From: Eubacterium sp. CAG:252
GTDB lineage: Bacteria > Bacillota > Clostridia > Lachnospirales > Lachnospiraceae
Assembly (NCBI GenBank): GCA_000436535.1
Contig: FR886272.1
Span: 1-6,053 of the forward strand
Length of the DNA: 6,053 bases
Direction: 5' to 3'
Both the position numbers and the translations under genes were made by a program. The notes under the pieces were generated by a model. The model was not told where the DNA came from and ran no database searches. It saw only the letters and a program-made list of their open reading frames with translations. Shown here piece after piece: positions 5,980-6,053 of the stretch (within the stretch, counting starts at the first letter, position 1; each line of letters starts with the position of its first letter).

Positions 5980-6044
5980 GGGAATAAAAATAAGAAGGTA
6001 AGTTATGTGCTAGCACAATAACTTACCTTCTTATTTTTAATCCC
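5980..6044 (+). terminator. Very long hairpin after ung, probable bidirectional terminator
   Basis: Bases 5980-6006 pair with 6018-6044 at 26 of 27 positions: 22 contiguous pairs (5985-6006 with 6018-6039), one A.A mismatch, then GGGA/TCCC. The 11-base loop contains the self-complementary GTGCTAGCAC (6007-6016). The right arm has TTATTTTT and the left arm AAAAATAA, so each strand has a T-rich run, but it sits inside the stem and not after it. It lies 7 bases after the ung stop. A terminator serving both directions is the simplest reading; a small mobile inverted-repeat element is the alternative. Confidence 0.7.
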
Positions 6045-6053
6045 ATAGGGCGA

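Overview
The window is AT-rich DNA with every gene on the + strand. Strong AGGAGG-type ribosome binding sites, short intergenic gaps, a CheW-receiver CheV protein and an A/T-ending codon preference (ATA, AGA, AAT, GAT, CTT) all suggest a low-GC Firmicute. The Clostridia, and probably the Lachnospiraceae, fit best. That taxonomic call is inference from style and gene content; no marker gene is present.

Layout: (1) 1-75 holds the last 24 codons of an unidentified gene, closed by a clear intrinsic terminator at 89-113. (2) A sigma-A-like promoter at 200-228 drives a stand-alone cheV (268-1164), which ends at its own hairpin (1195-1233). (3) At 1263-1904 lies a 213-residue protein that reads as a diverged Sir2/sirtuin-fold protein. 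It has lost the visible catalytic and zinc-binding motifs and carries an acidic low-complexity insert. (4) At 1953-3893 a GTG-started gene encodes a 646-residue membrane protein. It has about 480 residues of charged, low-complexity cytoplasmic tail, one transmembrane helix and about 140 extracytoplasmic residues with a helical, TPR-like look. (5) Its stop codon overlaps the start of hisH (3890-4495) in an ATGA junction, followed after 17 bases by hisF (4513-5271) and after 20 bases by ung (5292-5972). (6) A very long, nearly perfect hairpin (5980-6044) closes the cluster.

How the genes fit together: HisH and HisF form imidazole glycerol phosphate synthase, which makes IGP for histidine and releases AICAR to the purine pathway. 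Their usual partner hisA is not between them, and no other his gene is in view. Ung starts base-excision repair of uracil in DNA. The gene spacing from 1953 to 5972 suggests one transcript that mixes a structural membrane protein, two housekeeping enzyme subunits and a repair enzyme. The sirtuin-like gene, 48 bases upstream, may belong to it.

The least explained parts are the sirtuin-like pseudoenzyme candidate and the block-charged membrane protein with recurring short motifs. I see no CRISPR array, tRNA, rRNA, insertion sequence or phage gene. No intergenic stretch exceeds 300 bases; the longest (76-267) holds the first terminator and the cheV promoter.
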